Assembly (NCBI GenBank): GCA_050247255.1
Contig: JBFWUM010000008.1
Span: 33,485 to 97,484 of the forward strand
Length of the DNA stretch: 64,000 nucleotides
Direction of reading: 5' to 3'
DNA from: JBFWUM01 sp050247255
GTDB taxonomy: Bacteria > Acidobacteriota > Vicinamibacteria > Vicinamibacterales > UBA2999
Numbering within the stretch: the first letter of the stretch is position 1; each line of letters begins with the position of its first letter. The translations under genes and the position numbers were made by a program. This document shows positions 19,419-28,328 of the stretch, one piece after another. The notes below the pieces were generated by a model. The model did not search any database, was not told the origin of the DNA, and was given only the letters and a program-made list of their open reading frames with translations.

Positions 19419-20584
19419 CGCCAGCCGTCGAGCAGCCCGCCGTCGAACCAGTCCCACAGGAAATAGGTGATCACCTGCGTGCGGCGGCCGGCCCGCTCGT
19501 TGAGCGGGAAGCGCACGCCCGCGTTGATCATGATGTGCTGCCGCTTGTTCAGCGTGACCTGCATCTGCGGCACGAGATCCCAGTGGGTCGTGGCATCGTC
19601 CTCGAGATCGCGAGCGGCGAGCAGTTCCACCATGGGCGACCACGACCGCCCGAAGCGTCCCTGCGAGAAGCTCCTGCCGGCGGCCACGCGCCAGAACGCT
19701 TCGCGGCCGGCGCTGGCGGTCTCGAACGGCAACTCGAGGCCGGCCTGGGCCTGGACGAAGCTGTCGGCCGGCAGGAGCTGGCCGAAGGCGACGAACGGCT
19801 CGAACACGGTGACGCCGCCGCCAAGGCCGGCGGTGTCCTTGCCGGTCGGCAGGATGATCTCGCCGGCCGCGCTCAGGATGTGGCCGCGGTCGAGGCTGTG
19901 CATCAGCACGCGCTTCAGGGCGAACGCGACGTCCCCCAGGCCGCGCTCCCATCCGCCGCCAGGGCCCTCCTGCACCTGCACCGGCACGACCACCTCGTAC
20001 TGCGTGCGCGAGCCGAGCCGCTGCTCGTACAGGAACTCGTTGCCGACCAGCCCGGTCCCGGTCGCGTTGATCGTGGTGGTCAGCACCGACTCGTTCTCGG
20101 GGAACGCCTTCTCCGTGACCAGCGCGCGGGGTACGTTGAGCTCGCCGCGCGGCCACGCCGGGTCGCGGCAGAATCGCCGGGTGTGATCGAGCGCCTGCTG
20201 CAGCTCGGCGTCGGTCATCGCGTCGCCGAACGCCGGCATCCGGCGGTCGAAGCCGCGGGCGGGGCCGCCGTCGTGCGCGACGGCCATCCAGTCCCCGTCC
20301 GGTTCGACGGTCGAGAAGCTGCAGTCGGTGAAGTTGGGAAGCGGGGTGTCGAAGCCGACCAGCGCCACGGCGACGCCGCGGCCGTCGATGCCGTGGCAGG
20401 CCGCGCAGGCCGTGCGATAGAGATCGGCCCCCGGCGCGGTCCCCGTCGCCTGGGATGCCGCAGCCTGGGACGGCGCCGCCTGGCAGATGGTGCACCCCGC
20501 GACAAGGGCGACGATGACAGCAACGATACGAACCAGCGTGTCTCTCCTTGCTCGTACTCCGAGCGCGGGATGCCACGCTAGCAC
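19415..20584 (-). CDS. Cytochrome c domain fused to an outer-membrane beta-barrel-like region
   Basis: The 389-residue product starts with a signal segment, then a class I cytochrome c domain (heme motif CAACH near residue 60; distal Met candidate in RRMPAFGDAM). From about 160 to the end it shows alternating beta-strands with aromatic girdles, ending in TYFLWDWFDGGLLDGWR, typical of outer-membrane barrels. A single protein could thus bring electrons to or through the outer membrane together with the pentaheme partner downstream. Start is uncertain: ATG at 20584 has no Shine-Dalgarno, whereas an AGGAG precedes in-frame non-ATG codons about 50 bases downstream. Confidence 0.75.
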   Translation of the reverse strand: MLAWHPALGVRARRDTLVRIVAVIVALVAGCTICQAAPSQAAASQATGTAPGADLYRTACAACHGIDGRGVAVALVGFDTPLPNFTDCSFSTVEPDGDWMAVAHDGGPARGFDRRMPAFGDAMTDAELQQALDHTRRFCRDPAWPRGELNVPRALVTEKAFPENESVLTTTINATGTGLVGNEFLYEQRLGSRTQYEVVVPVQVQEGPGGGWERGLGDVAFALKRVLMHSLDRGHILSAAGEIILPTGKDTAGLGGGVTVFEPFVAFGQLLPADSFVQAQAGLELPFETASAGREAFWRVAAGRSFSQGRFGRSWSPMVELLAARDLEDDATTHWDLVPQMQVTLNKRQHIMINAGVRFPLNERAGRRTQVITYFLWDWFDGGLLDGWR

Positions 20585-20648
20585 AGGCCTTCGGCCGTCG
20601 ACGCAGGAGACAGGATCTCAGAACGGATCTCAGGACCGGCGGCCGACG

Positions 20649-20664
20649 CGGGATGGAACTTGCA
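20649..20664 (+). promoter_or_regulatory. Possible sigma-54 promoter for the DUF302 gene
   Basis: GCGGGATGGAACTTGCA keeps GG-N10-GC and a TTGCA -12 box but lacks the usual GGCAC. No matching dyad pair was found upstream, only a direct repeat of GGATCTCAG (20613 and 20625). Weak. Confidence 0.3.
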
Positions 20665-20704
20665 TCACCCTCCGCGTCGTCACCGATGAGAGAGGAGATC
20701 GTCG

Positions 20705-21121
20705 ATGGACCCGAGCAAAGCCGCCGATCCCGCATACGGATACACCGCCCATCTCCGCGGCGTGTCGTTCGACGAGGCCCGCGCCCGAATCGTCGCTGCC
20801 CTCAAGGCCGAAGGTTTCGGCGTGCTGACCGAGATCGACGTCACGTCCACGCTGAAGGCCAAGCTGGATCGCGAGTTCCGGCGCTACGTCATTCTCGGCG
20901 CCTGCAACCCCCAGCTGGCGCACCAGGCCCTCGAGGCGGAGCTGGCCATCGGGCTGCTGCTGCCGTGCAACGTATGCGTATGGGAAGAGGAGGGCGGCAG
21001 CGTGGTATCGATAGCACGACCCGAAGCCATGTTCGAGCTGGTGGGCCGGCAGGACGTGGAACCGGTCGCCCGTGAGGCGTCCCAACGGCTGCGCCGGGCG
21101 CTCGAGCACGTCTCGACGTAG
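20705..21121 (+). CDS. DUF302 domain protein
   Basis: The 138-residue cytosolic protein matches DUF302: YTAHLRGVSFDEARARIVAA, EGFGVLTEIDVTSTLKAKLD, ILGACNPQLAHQALEAELAI and GLLLPCNVCVWEE. The family forms small alpha/beta dimers of unknown role and often sits near sulfur, metal or stress genes. The conserved LPCNVCV has a CxxC-like pair. Start ATG has AGGAG at a normal distance. Divergent from the cytochrome operon. Confidence 0.88.
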   Translation: MDPSKAADPAYGYTAHLRGVSFDEARARIVAALKAEGFGVLTEIDVTSTLKAKLDREFRRYVILGACNPQLAHQALEAELAIGLLLPCNVCVWEEEGGSVVSIARPEAMFELVGRQDVEPVAREASQRLRRALEHVST

Positions 21122-21149
21122 AACGCCGTGGCCCGGCCGCGCACGCCAG

Positions 21150-21662
21150 CTATCCGGCGACGAGGCTGGCGACGAAGGCGCCGACGTAGTACGCCACGGC
21201 CCCGGTGACCGCGCCCAGCGCGAGCATTTCGAGCCCGTTCGTCCACCACCGGCCGGCTCCGACCGCCGCGCGCGCGGCGCCCACCGTGAACAGGGCCACC
21301 AGGCTCAGTGCGGTCGAGAGCGCGAAGCGATCCGTCTCGAGATTGCGGATGACATAGGGCACGAGCGGCACGGCGCCGGCGGCGACGAAGGCGAGGAAGG
21401 TGGCCCCCGCGTGCCGGATGGCAAACGCCTCCTGTTCAGGGAGCTGCTGCGCCTCGCGGACCCGCTCGTCCGAACGGATCCCCAGGTAGTTCCCGACCGC
21501 CATCGACAGGCCGTCGGCCACGAGATTCGCCACGCCGAGGACGAGGACAGTAACCGGGCTGAGCGTGCCGCCGGTGACGCCGGCGACGACGGCGAACGTG
21601 GTGATGATGCCGTCGTTGGCGCCGTAAACGAGATCGCGGATGTAGTGCCGGGCGATGCCCAT
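21150..21662 (-). CDS. VIT1/CCC1-family metal transporter, short form
   Basis: The 170-residue protein starts with the VIT/CCC1 signature RDLVYGANDGIITTFAVVAG and has about five TM helices, including the conserved GLSMAVGNYLG. Plant VIT1 and yeast CCC1 carry Fe(II)/Mn(II) into stores, and bacterial members often carry ferritin-like domains; this one does not. I place the start at the ATG 21662. An upstream frame extends further but crosses the predicted promoter at 21739-21754. It shares a divergent regulatory region with the 21923 gene. Confidence 0.85.
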   Translation of the reverse strand: MGIARHYIRDLVYGANDGIITTFAVVAGVTGGTLSPVTVLVLGVANLVADGLSMAVGNYLGIRSDERVREAQQLPEQEAFAIRHAGATFLAFVAAGAVPLVPYVIRNLETDRFALSTALSLVALFTVGAARAAVGAGRWWTNGLEMLALGAVTGAVAYYVGAFVASLVAG

Positions 21663-21738
21663 GAGGGTTCGCGGCTCGTCGTGCAGCGATGCGCGCGGTG
21701 GGATGGATTGAGCGGGACTGGTCAACGGTTCTGCCCGG

Positions 21739-21754
21739 AGCAAGATGCCAGCCA
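21739..21754 (-). promoter_or_regulatory. Sigma-54 type promoter for the VIT-like gene
   Basis: Minus strand TGGCTGGCATCTTGCT has exact GG-N10-GC spacing and TTGCT at -12. It predicts a leader of about 66 bases. Confidence 0.45.
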
Positions 21755-21782
21755 CGAGGTCGCGGCCAGCCGCCACTATAGT

Positions 21783-21820
21783 GCGGACAAATTCTCCCGG
21801 AGCGCCAAAAATCCCCGGCG
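21783..21820. promoter_or_regulatory. Tandem dyad-like sites between divergent promoters
   Basis: GCGGACAAATTCTCCCGG (21783) and GCGCCAAAAATCCCCGGCG (21802) are related 18-19 bp apart. The second, read in reverse, resembles the first site at 32167 (GGGGATTTTTG). It lies between sigma-54 type promoters pointing outward. Confidence 0.4.
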
Positions 21821-21877
21821 CCGTCCGGTCGCACCCCGCTGCGCGCGCCTTCGTCGCTTCGGGTTCGTCAACCTGCG

Positions 21878-21893
21878 GGGTACGACACTTGCT
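21878..21893 (+). promoter_or_regulatory. Sigma-54 type promoter for the 21923 pair
   Basis: GGGGTACGACACTTGCTC carries GG-N10-GC with consensus TTGCT. Predicted start about 21904, GGAG at 21913, ATG at 21923. Confidence 0.5.
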
Positions 21894-21922
21894 CGACAGC
21901 GGCTGTATCAACGGAGATCACC

Positions 21923-22453
21923 ATGTTGTTCTCGGAGCGCAGCATCTGGACGATGGTGCACGGCATCGGGCTTGGCGGCGCGGCGCTGCTCGGCCTGGCC
22001 GCCGCGCTGTTCTATCTCTACGCAGCGCGGCCGGCGGCGCAGCCGACGGACGACGCCGTCGGCGGCCGCGCGTTTGCCGGGCTGACGGTCTTCACGGCGG
22101 TCATGCTCTGGCTCACCGTGATCATCGGGACGTATGTCGTGTTTCCGCCCTACCGGGTGACGCCGCCGGCCGGGACGACTGACCTGGCGCAGTTCCCGCG
22201 GGCGCTCGTGCTGGCGTCCCCAGGTACCGCATGGCTCCATTCGTTCGCCATGGAGATCAAGGAGCACATGCCGTGGATCGCCTCGATGCTGGCGACCGCG
22301 GCCGCCTTCGTCGCGATCCGCTACCCGGAGGCGGCGACCAGGACCCCGTCGTTGCGCCGGATGACGGGCAGCCTGCTCGCCATCGCCTTCGCGATCGTCG
22401 CGTTCGTGTCGCTGCTGGGGGTGTTCGTGAACAAGGTCGCTCCGCTTGAGTGA
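21923..22453 (+). CDS. Four-TM membrane protein of unknown function
   Basis: The 176-residue product has four TM helices. A first-helix histidine (MVHGIGLGG) and the loop HSFAMEIKEHMPWIASML could place two or more histidines near the membrane, but no known heme family is evident. GGAG precedes the ATG. It forms a pair with the gene 14 bases downstream and is driven by a candidate sigma-54 promoter. Confidence 0.65.
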   Translation: MLFSERSIWTMVHGIGLGGAALLGLAAALFYLYAARPAAQPTDDAVGGRAFAGLTVFTAVMLWLTVIIGTYVVFPPYRVTPPAGTTDLAQFPRALVLASPGTAWLHSFAMEIKEHMPWIASMLATAAAFVAIRYPEAATRTPSLRRMTGSLLAIAFAIVAFVSLLGVFVNKVAPLE

Positions 22454-22467
22454 ATGCGAGGCTTCTG

Positions 22468-22812
22468 ATGGCTACCGCGTTACGTCCAGACACGTCTACC
22501 GTTGTCGAGACCGGCGGCGCCGCGATGGCCGCCATCCTCGGTGGCGGCATCGGCGCCTTCGCCATGGGGGCGTTCGTCGTGCTCAACGAGGCGGGCCTGT
22601 TTGCGGCGCCCACGCTCTACGGCCCCGCCGGGGGAGTGAGCGGACGCACGACCTTCGCCGTCATCACGTGGCTGATCGGCTGGGCCGTGCTGCACGCCCG
22701 CTGGAAGGGACGCGACGACATCGCGCCAGGCCCGATCCTGGCCTGGACCGTCGTCCTGATCGTCGCCGGCCTCGTCGCGACGTTCCCGCCTGTCTGGGGC
22801 CTGCTGGGTTGA
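22468..22812 (+). CDS. Small membrane protein, three TM helices
   Basis: The 114-residue protein has hydrophobic segments near 22-44, 63-80 and 88-112. The ATG at 22468 is preferred because GAGG lies 6 bases ahead. A GTG overlapping the upstream stop (22450) is the alternative. It is co-transcribed with the preceding membrane protein and followed by a hairpin/T-run. No family recognised. Confidence 0.6.
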   Translation: MATALRPDTSTVVETGGAAMAAILGGGIGAFAMGAFVVLNEAGLFAAPTLYGPAGGVSGRTTFAVITWLIGWAVLHARWKGRDDIAPGPILAWTVVLIVAGLVATFPPVWGLLG

Positions 22813-22822
22813 TCACGGTTTT

Positions 22823-22880
22823 CACAGGAAGGAGAAGGGAGTGATCAATGTTCTCCTTGCTCCTTTTTTCTCCTGTGAGA
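22823..22880 (+). terminator. Hairpin with T-run after the 21923-22812 pair
   Basis: An AAGGAGAA arm pairs perfectly with TTCTCCTT, nested in CACAGGA/TCCTGTG, and the segment contains CCTTTTTTCT. It looks like a factor-independent terminator for the plus-strand pair and lies between it and the convergent USP gene. Confidence 0.5.
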
Positions 22881-22898
22881 TCCGTAAACCGGTCTCCG

Positions 22899-23789
22899 TT
22901 ACCTCACGCGCTGGCGGTACATCAGCACGGGGACGCGCGCGGAGGACGCGACGCGGTAGGCGGTGGCGCCTGGGGTGCCTCCCTCGGAGCGGGGGCTGCG
23001 GCGGCCGAGGACGAGCAACGGATGGCGGCCGCCGATGGTGGCCGCCGCTTCGGCGAGCCGCTCGGCGACGTTGCCGGTGGCGACGCTCGTCGTGACGCGG
23101 ACGGGGGTGTCGATGCCGGCGAGCCGCTCGGCGAGCTCGCGCCGCGCCAGGTCCGCCCGTTCGGCGAGCGCCCGTTCGGCGTGCGGCTTCCAGCGCTCGA
23201 GCACAGGGAGATCGGGCACGACGTGCACCGCCTCGACCGAGGCCTGGAGCTGCTCGGCAAGCTGGCAGGCAGCGCGGGCGGCGAGCAGTGACGGCTCGGA
23301 GAAGTCGATGCCGACGACGATCGGTCCGACGCCGGCGAGCGTGTCGCCCCCGCCCTGCGGCGGGGTCCAGGTATCCGGCGTCACCAGCACCGAGCGGTCG
23401 GCGTGGAGGAGCACGGCTTCCGCCACCGAACCGAAGAGCATGCGGCCCGGGCCGGACATGCCGCGCGCGCCGATGACGATCAGGTCGGCGGCCTCGCGGT
23501 TGGCGAGGTGCAGGATGGCGTCGGCCGGTTCACCGGACACGACGTCCGGGTGCTGGGTGCAGGCGGCAGCCGGCGGCGCGGTGGCAATGAAGCGCTGCAG
23601 CTCCTCGCGGTTCTCCGCCAACAGGTCGATCCCGTTATGGGTCGCCGCGGCGACCATCAGCGGGCTCTCCACGTAGAGCACGTGCAGCGTGGCCCCTGCG
23701 TGGCGCGCCAGCCGCGCGCCGAGCCCGAGCGCCAGCCGCGATTGCTCGGAAAAGTCCACCGCGACCAGAACCGACCGAAGCGGAAACAT
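22899..23789 (-). CDS. Tandem-domain universal stress protein (USP 1 of 6)
   Basis: The 296-residue protein holds two UspA domains (about 1-145 and 155-296). Each begins with a beta-strand plus VDFSE. The first has the nucleotide-binding motif GARGMSGPGRMLFGS; in the second the G-x2-G-x9-G motif is altered (GRRSPRSEGGTPG), so probably only one site binds ATP. Such proteins act in survival of starvation, hypoxia or oxidative stress. It lies 9 bases downstream of the 23799-24602 gene and is co-transcribed with it. Confidence 0.9.
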   Translation of the reverse strand: MFPLRSVLVAVDFSEQSRLALGLGARLARHAGATLHVLYVESPLMVAAATHNGIDLLAENREELQRFIATAPPAAACTQHPDVVSGEPADAILHLANREAADLIVIGARGMSGPGRMLFGSVAEAVLLHADRSVLVTPDTWTPPQGGGDTLAGVGPIVVGIDFSEPSLLAARAACQLAEQLQASVEAVHVVPDLPVLERWKPHAERALAERADLARRELAERLAGIDTPVRVTTSVATGNVAERLAEAAATIGGRHPLLVLGRRSPRSEGGTPGATAYRVASSARVPVLMYRQRVR

Positions 23790-23798
23790 CCAGCCTCC

Positions 23799-24602
23799 TC
23801 ATCCGCGCGCCGCCTGTTCGGCCTGCGCCTTGATCCCGAGCATCATGCGCCGCTGCATGATGAAGTGCGGCAGTTCGAAGGCGGTGAAGTTGACCGCCGC
23901 CAGCCACGCCGGGATCCGATTGTGACTGATTGTCGATCGAATGAGGAGACGCGTGCGCCCGCCCTCGTACGGATACAGGACGACGGCGCCCTCGGACGGC
24001 AGCACGCCCGCCCGGCCGCGCACGACCTGCGCGACGACCTCGGGCGGGGCCTCGATGGTCACGGCGCGCAGGATTTCGTTGGCGGGATCGCCCGGCGTCG
24101 CGGCGCCCGGCAGGCTCATCTCCCATTCGACTGGCGTCGTCCCCCAGGCCCGATGCCACGGCCAGAGCGTCGCGCTGACCCCGACCCAGGCGAGGAACAC
24201 GACGGCGAGGAGGCTGCCGAGCCGATGCGCCAGGGTGGCGCGGCGGGGAAGCTCCTCCGGCGGCCACGTGGCGGTGTAGAGCGTCGCCAGCACGGGCAAC
24301 GCGGCGCTCAACAGGACGCCGATCCACAAGTCGGCATCGGCGCGCCAGAACTGCGCGCCGAGCGCGCAGACGCCGGCGACGAGCGCCGCCGGCGCGACGG
24401 CGCGGGAGAGCGGCCTCACGCCGAGCACGCCAAGTCCGGCGGCGACGAACCCGAGGATCGCGATGACGTACAGCGCCGTGATCGGCGGCCAGAACTCTCC
24501 CGCGCCCACGGCGTCGATGCCGCGCAGCGGCCACACGCCGTTGGCCAGGCCATGGAGCACCAGCCCCAGGCCGAGCGCGATTTGTGCAGCGACTTTGACC
24601 AT
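23799..24602 (-). CDS. Membrane protein with C-terminal SRPBCC-like segment
   Basis: The 267-residue protein has five TM helices in residues 1-165, then a soluble domain (TIEAPPEVVAQVVRGRAGVL, GGRTRLLIRSTISHN) that reads like a polyketide-cyclase/SRPBCC lipid-binding fold, ending near a PHFIMQRRMMLGIK motif. The ATG at 24602 has GAGGGA upstream. An upstream-extended start at 24689 is less likely. Function unknown; the co-transcribed USP suggests a stress role. Confidence 0.65.
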   Translation of the reverse strand: MVKVAAQIALGLGLVLHGLANGVWPLRGIDAVGAGEFWPPITALYVIAILGFVAAGLGVLGVRPLSRAVAPAALVAGVCALGAQFWRADADLWIGVLLSAALPVLATLYTATWPPEELPRRATLAHRLGSLLAVVFLAWVGVSATLWPWHRAWGTTPVEWEMSLPGAATPGDPANEILRAVTIEAPPEVVAQVVRGRAGVLPSEGAVVLYPYEGGRTRLLIRSTISHNRIPAWLAAVNFTAFELPHFIMQRRMMLGIKAQAEQAARG

Positions 24603-24824
24603 GGTGTCCCTCGTCACGTCGAAGCAGGGGAACGGGGAGCGGTCCCTCCCACGTTCCCCCTCCAGGGGGCGACGGGTCGACGGCGTCAACCACGCCCCGC
24701 CTGGTGCTGCGGCGAATCGCGTACCACATGCGGCCCGCGCAATCGTGATGGTTTACGCGCGCCTGGCGACGGCGGTACACCCGAGTAGGGGAATCCTCCG
24801 CGGCGTGAGAGAGTTTCCCCGGCG

Positions 24825-27233
24825 ATGACCGGGCTCACCACGGCCGAGGCAACGGCGAAGCGGCAGGAGGTCGGCGCCAACGCGCTTCCGGCCGCGCCGC
24901 CGACGCCGTTCTGGCGGCGGTTCCTCCGCCAGTTCCAGAGTCCGCTCGTCTACATCCTGCTGTTCGCGCTGGCGTTCGACGCCGGGCTCTGGCTGTACGA
25001 GGGCGCGGCGGAGTGGCCGCTCGAAGCGCTCGCCATCGCCCTCATCCTCGCCGTCAATGCGGCGCTCGGGCTGTACCAGGAGCGGCGCTCGGAGGCGGCG
25101 CTGGCCCGGCTCACCGCCCTCGCCGGCGCCCACGCCTGGGTCCTGCGCGACGGCCAGTTCGCGCGGCTTCCAGTTGACGAGATCGTCCCGGGCGACGTCG
25201 TGCGCCTCGAAGCCGGCGATCGCATTCCGGCCGATGGGACGCTCGGCGACGCCCACGGCGTGATGGTCGACGAGTCGGTCCTGACCGGCGAATCGGTGCC
25301 GGTCGACAAGGGTGACGCGGCCGAGGCGATGAGCGGCACGCTGCTGGTGCGCGGCCACGCCGTCCTCACCGTGACGCGCACCGGCGCCGCCAGCGCCATG
25401 GGGCGCATGGCGGCCATGCTCGGCGGCATTCAGGCGGGGCAGACGCCGCTCGAGCGGCGCGTGGAACGGCTTGGCAGGCAGCTGGCGCGGTGGGTGCTGC
25501 TGCTCGCCGGCGCCTTGTGCGCCATCGGCCTGGCCGCCGAAGGGCTCGGTCGCGCGCCCGACGTGATCATCTTCGCGGTGTCGCTGGCGGTCGCCGCGGT
25601 GCCCGAGGGGCTGCCCGCGGTGCTGACGGTGGCCCTGGCGCTCGGCGTCGAGCGGATGGCGCGGCAGCGCGCCGTCGTCCGCCGCCTGGCCGCGGTCGAG
25701 GCGCTCGGGTCGATCACGGTGATCGCCACCGACAAGACCGGGACCCTCACCGAAAACCGGATGGACGTGCGGCGCCTCGATGCCGAAGACGAGGCACGGG
25801 CGCTGCGCGCCATCGTGCTGGTCAACGACGCCGACCCGGAGACCGGCGCCGGCGACCCGCTCGATCTCGGGTTGCTGCGCTACGCGCAGGACCACGGCAT
25901 CGACGCGGCGAGGGTTCGAGAGGAGCAGCCGCGAATCGCTGAACGGCCGTTCGACAGCGCCTGGAAGTTCGCGCGCGTCACCGTGCACGGGGGGGACGCC
26001 GGGACAGGCAGTGTGAGCTATGTCAAGGGGGCGCCCGAAGTCGTGCTGCCGCGCTGCGCGGATGCGCCCGCCGACGCCGCCGCGCGCGCGGAGCAGTATG
26101 CCGGCGAAGGGTTCCGCGTGCTGGCACTCGCCTGGGGCGAGGCCGAACGTGAAGAGGGGTTGCGCTTCATCGGCTTCGCGCTGTTCTGGGACCCGGCTCG
26201 CGCCGAGGTGCGGGACGCCATGGCCAGGGCGATTGGCGCCGGCATCCGCGTGATCATGATCACCGGCGATCATCCCGCCACCGCGCGGGCGATCGCCCGC
26301 CAGGTCGGCATTCCCGACGCCAACGTCCACGCCCGCGTGCGGCCGGAGGAGAAGCTGCAGCTGGTCGAGACGCTGCAGCGGGACGGCGACATCGTGGCCA
26401 TGACCGGCGACGGGGTCAACGATGCGCCCGCGCTCAAGCGTTCGGATGTCGGCGTGGCCATGGGGCGGCGCGGCTCGGATGTCAGCCGCGAGGTCGCCGA
26501 CCTGGTCCTGCTCGACGACAACTTCGCCACCATCGTCGCGGCCATCGAGGAAGGGCGCGGCATTTACGAGAACATCCAGAAGTTCCTCCGCTTCCTGTTC
26601 TCGACGAACCTGTCGGAGGTGCTGCTCGTCGCGGTCGGCACGCTGCTCGCCATCGCCATGGGGCTGCGCGACGCCGCCGGCGGGCTGTTGCTGCCGCTCA
26701 CGGCGGCGCAGATCCTCTGGATCAACCTGCTGACCGACGGCATCCCGGCGCTGGTGCTCGCCTTCGATCGGACACCTGGCGTCATGCGGCAGCCGCCGCG
26801 GCCTCCCGACTCGCCGCTGCTCGACCGCGGTTCGATCCGCTTCGTCGCGTGGGCCGGCAGCGTCAAGGCGCTGCTGGCGCTCGCGCTGCTCGGGGGGGTG
26901 AGCTGGATCGAGCAGGATGCGGAGCTGGGGCGGGCGACGACCTTTCATTTCATGGCGGTGGGGCAGCTGCTCCTGACGTATCCATCACGACACACCTGGA
27001 TTCGTCCGCGGTCGAACCGCTATCTCCACATGGCTGTGGTAGCCGGCGTCGCAATTCAGGTCGCCGCCGCCTCGCTTCCATTCACCGCAGCCATGCTCGG
27101 AAACGCCGCCATTCCGGTGCGGCTCTGGGCGGTTGCCCTGGCCGCGAGCGTTGGTGCGTGGGGAGTTATCGAACTGATATCGCGCCTGATCTGGCGGCAC
27201 GCGCCTCCGCTCGCGCCGCCGCAAAACACCTGA
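24825..27233 (+). CDS. P-type ATPase, cation-transporting (P2/Ca-type)
   Basis: The 802-residue ATPase has an N-terminal cation-ATPase domain (LTTAEATAKRQEVGANAL), actuator loop TGES near 154, the ion-site motif PEGLP near 260, the phosphorylated D303 in DKTGTLT and the hinge TGDGVNDAP near 530, with six C-terminal TM helices. PEGLP is the signature of Ca/Mn-type pumps, so export of Ca(II), Mn(II) or a similar ion is likely. The phosphorylation/nucleotide domain is short, making the protein about 100 residues smaller than SERCA-type pumps. The ATG start has no clear Shine-Dalgarno. The genes to 30244 follow on the same strand with gaps of 11-59 bases. Confidence 0.9.
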   Translation: MTGLTTAEATAKRQEVGANALPAAPPTPFWRRFLRQFQSPLVYILLFALAFDAGLWLYEGAAEWPLEALAIALILAVNAALGLYQERRSEAALARLTALAGAHAWVLRDGQFARLPVDEIVPGDVVRLEAGDRIPADGTLGDAHGVMVDESVLTGESVPVDKGDAAEAMSGTLLVRGHAVLTVTRTGAASAMGRMAAMLGGIQAGQTPLERRVERLGRQLARWVLLLAGALCAIGLAAEGLGRAPDVIIFAVSLAVAAVPEGLPAVLTVALALGVERMARQRAVVRRLAAVEALGSITVIATDKTGTLTENRMDVRRLDAEDEARALRAIVLVNDADPETGAGDPLDLGLLRYAQDHGIDAARVREEQPRIAERPFDSAWKFARVTVHGGDAGTGSVSYVKGAPEVVLPRCADAPADAAARAEQYAGEGFRVLALAWGEAEREEGLRFIGFALFWDPARAEVRDAMARAIGAGIRVIMITGDHPATARAIARQVGIPDANVHARVRPEEKLQLVETLQRDGDIVAMTGDGVNDAPALKRSDVGVAMGRRGSDVSREVADLVLLDDNFATIVAAIEEGRGIYENIQKFLRFLFSTNLSEVLLVAVGTLLAIAMGLRDAAGGLLLPLTAAQILWINLLTDGIPALVLAFDRTPGVMRQPPRPPDSPLLDRGSIRFVAWAGSVKALLALALLGGVSWIEQDAELGRATTFHFMAVGQLLLTYPSRHTWIRPRSNRYLHMAVVAGVAIQVAAASLPFTAAMLGNAAIPVRLWAVALAASVGAWGVIELISRLIWRHAPPLAPPQNT

Positions 27234-27270
27234 ACTGGCGCGGCCTGTGCACGGGAGAATAGACAGCGTG

Positions 27271-28317
27271 ATGGCCCTGCGAACCCTGGCGGCGGCGACG
27301 ACAGTCCTGGCAACGGCGGCGTTCGCCGTCAGTTCGCCGGCCGCCGACCCGTTTGCCTTCTTCCAGCCCTGGGTCACCGTGTCACAGGCCGACCGGGCCA
27401 GGATCGATGCCGGCGAGGTCGTGGTCCGCACGCTGCCCGCCGATGACGGGCACCTGGCGATCTTCGCGGCGGCGCGTGTCGATGCCGGGCCGGAGGCGCT
27501 CATGGCCTGGACGCACGCGATCAAGGCCTTCAAGGAAAGCGAGCACGTTATCGCGGTGCGCCGCTTCTCCGATCCACCGGTCCTCGACGACCTGACCGGC
27601 CTGACCCTTGACAATGACGATCTCGAGGCGCTGCGCGACTGCCGCGCCGGCGATTGCGACGTCAAGCTGGGAGCCGGCGAGATCGCCGCCGTGCAGGAGG
27701 CCATCCGCGGCGGCGGGCCCGAGTGGCGGGAACGCGCACAGCAGGCGTTCCGCCGCCTGTTGCTGGCGCGTGTGGTCCGCTATCGCGACGCCGGGCTCGG
27801 AAGTCTGCCGGCGTATGTGGACCGGCGGCGGCCGGTGTCGCCGGGCGACGCGTTCACGGCCATCCTGAAGCGGTCGCCCTACCTCACCAGCGGCCTCCCG
27901 GCGCTGGCCGACTCGCTCATCGAGGGCTCCACGTCCTCCCATGGCGAGCGCTTCTTCTACTGGTCGAAGGAGCGCTACGGCGCCGGCAAGCACGTCATCA
28001 CGGTGAGCCACGTGCAGATGGCGGAGCCAGGGCTGCCGCCGCCCGTGCCCGCCGCGGTCGTGGCCAGCCAGCAGATATTCGCCAGCCACTACACCGACGG
28101 TGCGCTTGGCCTGACGACGCTCACCTGCGATGTCGCCGGCGGGCCGTGCTATCTCGCCTACGTCAACCGCACCGAGGTCGATCTGCTGGGCGGCATGCTC
28201 GGCGGGTTCAAGCGCATGCTGTTCGAGAAGCGGATCGCGTCAGGCACACCGGCCATCGTCCGCGAGCTGCGGCGCAAGCTCGAAAGCGGCGCGCCAACGG
28301 CGACCGCGACGCGATAA
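27271..28317 (+). CDS. Secreted protein of unknown function
   Basis: The 348-residue product has a signal peptide (cleavage about residue 24, SSPAADP). The mature protein is soluble and alpha/beta, with two Cys-containing spots (RDCRAGDC, CDVAGGPC) that may form disulfides in the periplasm. GGGAGA lies 13 bases before the ATG. It lies 37 bases after the P-type ATPase and 11 bases before a sensor kinase. No family recognised; it could be a periplasmic partner of either neighbour. Confidence 0.65.
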   Translation: MALRTLAAATTVLATAAFAVSSPAADPFAFFQPWVTVSQADRARIDAGEVVVRTLPADDGHLAIFAAARVDAGPEALMAWTHAIKAFKESEHVIAVRRFSDPPVLDDLTGLTLDNDDLEALRDCRAGDCDVKLGAGEIAAVQEAIRGGGPEWRERAQQAFRRLLLARVVRYRDAGLGSLPAYVDRRRPVSPGDAFTAILKRSPYLTSGLPALADSLIEGSTSSHGERFFYWSKERYGAGKHVITVSHVQMAEPGLPPPVPAAVVASQQIFASHYTDGALGLTTLTCDVAGGPCYLAYVNRTEVDLLGGMLGGFKRMLFEKRIASGTPAIVRELRRKLESGAPTATATR

Positions 28318-28328
28318 CATACCGGCGA

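Noticed and set aside
24603..24824. Sigma-54 promoter for the P-type ATPase or the 24602 gene
   Set aside because: Dyad-like fragments (GGGGAATCCTCCGC) are present, but no element keeps GG-N10-GC at a sensible distance.
24753..26948. 731-codon minus-strand frame under the P-type ATPase
   Set aside because: Antisense shadow; the plus-strand frame has every P-type ATPase motif.
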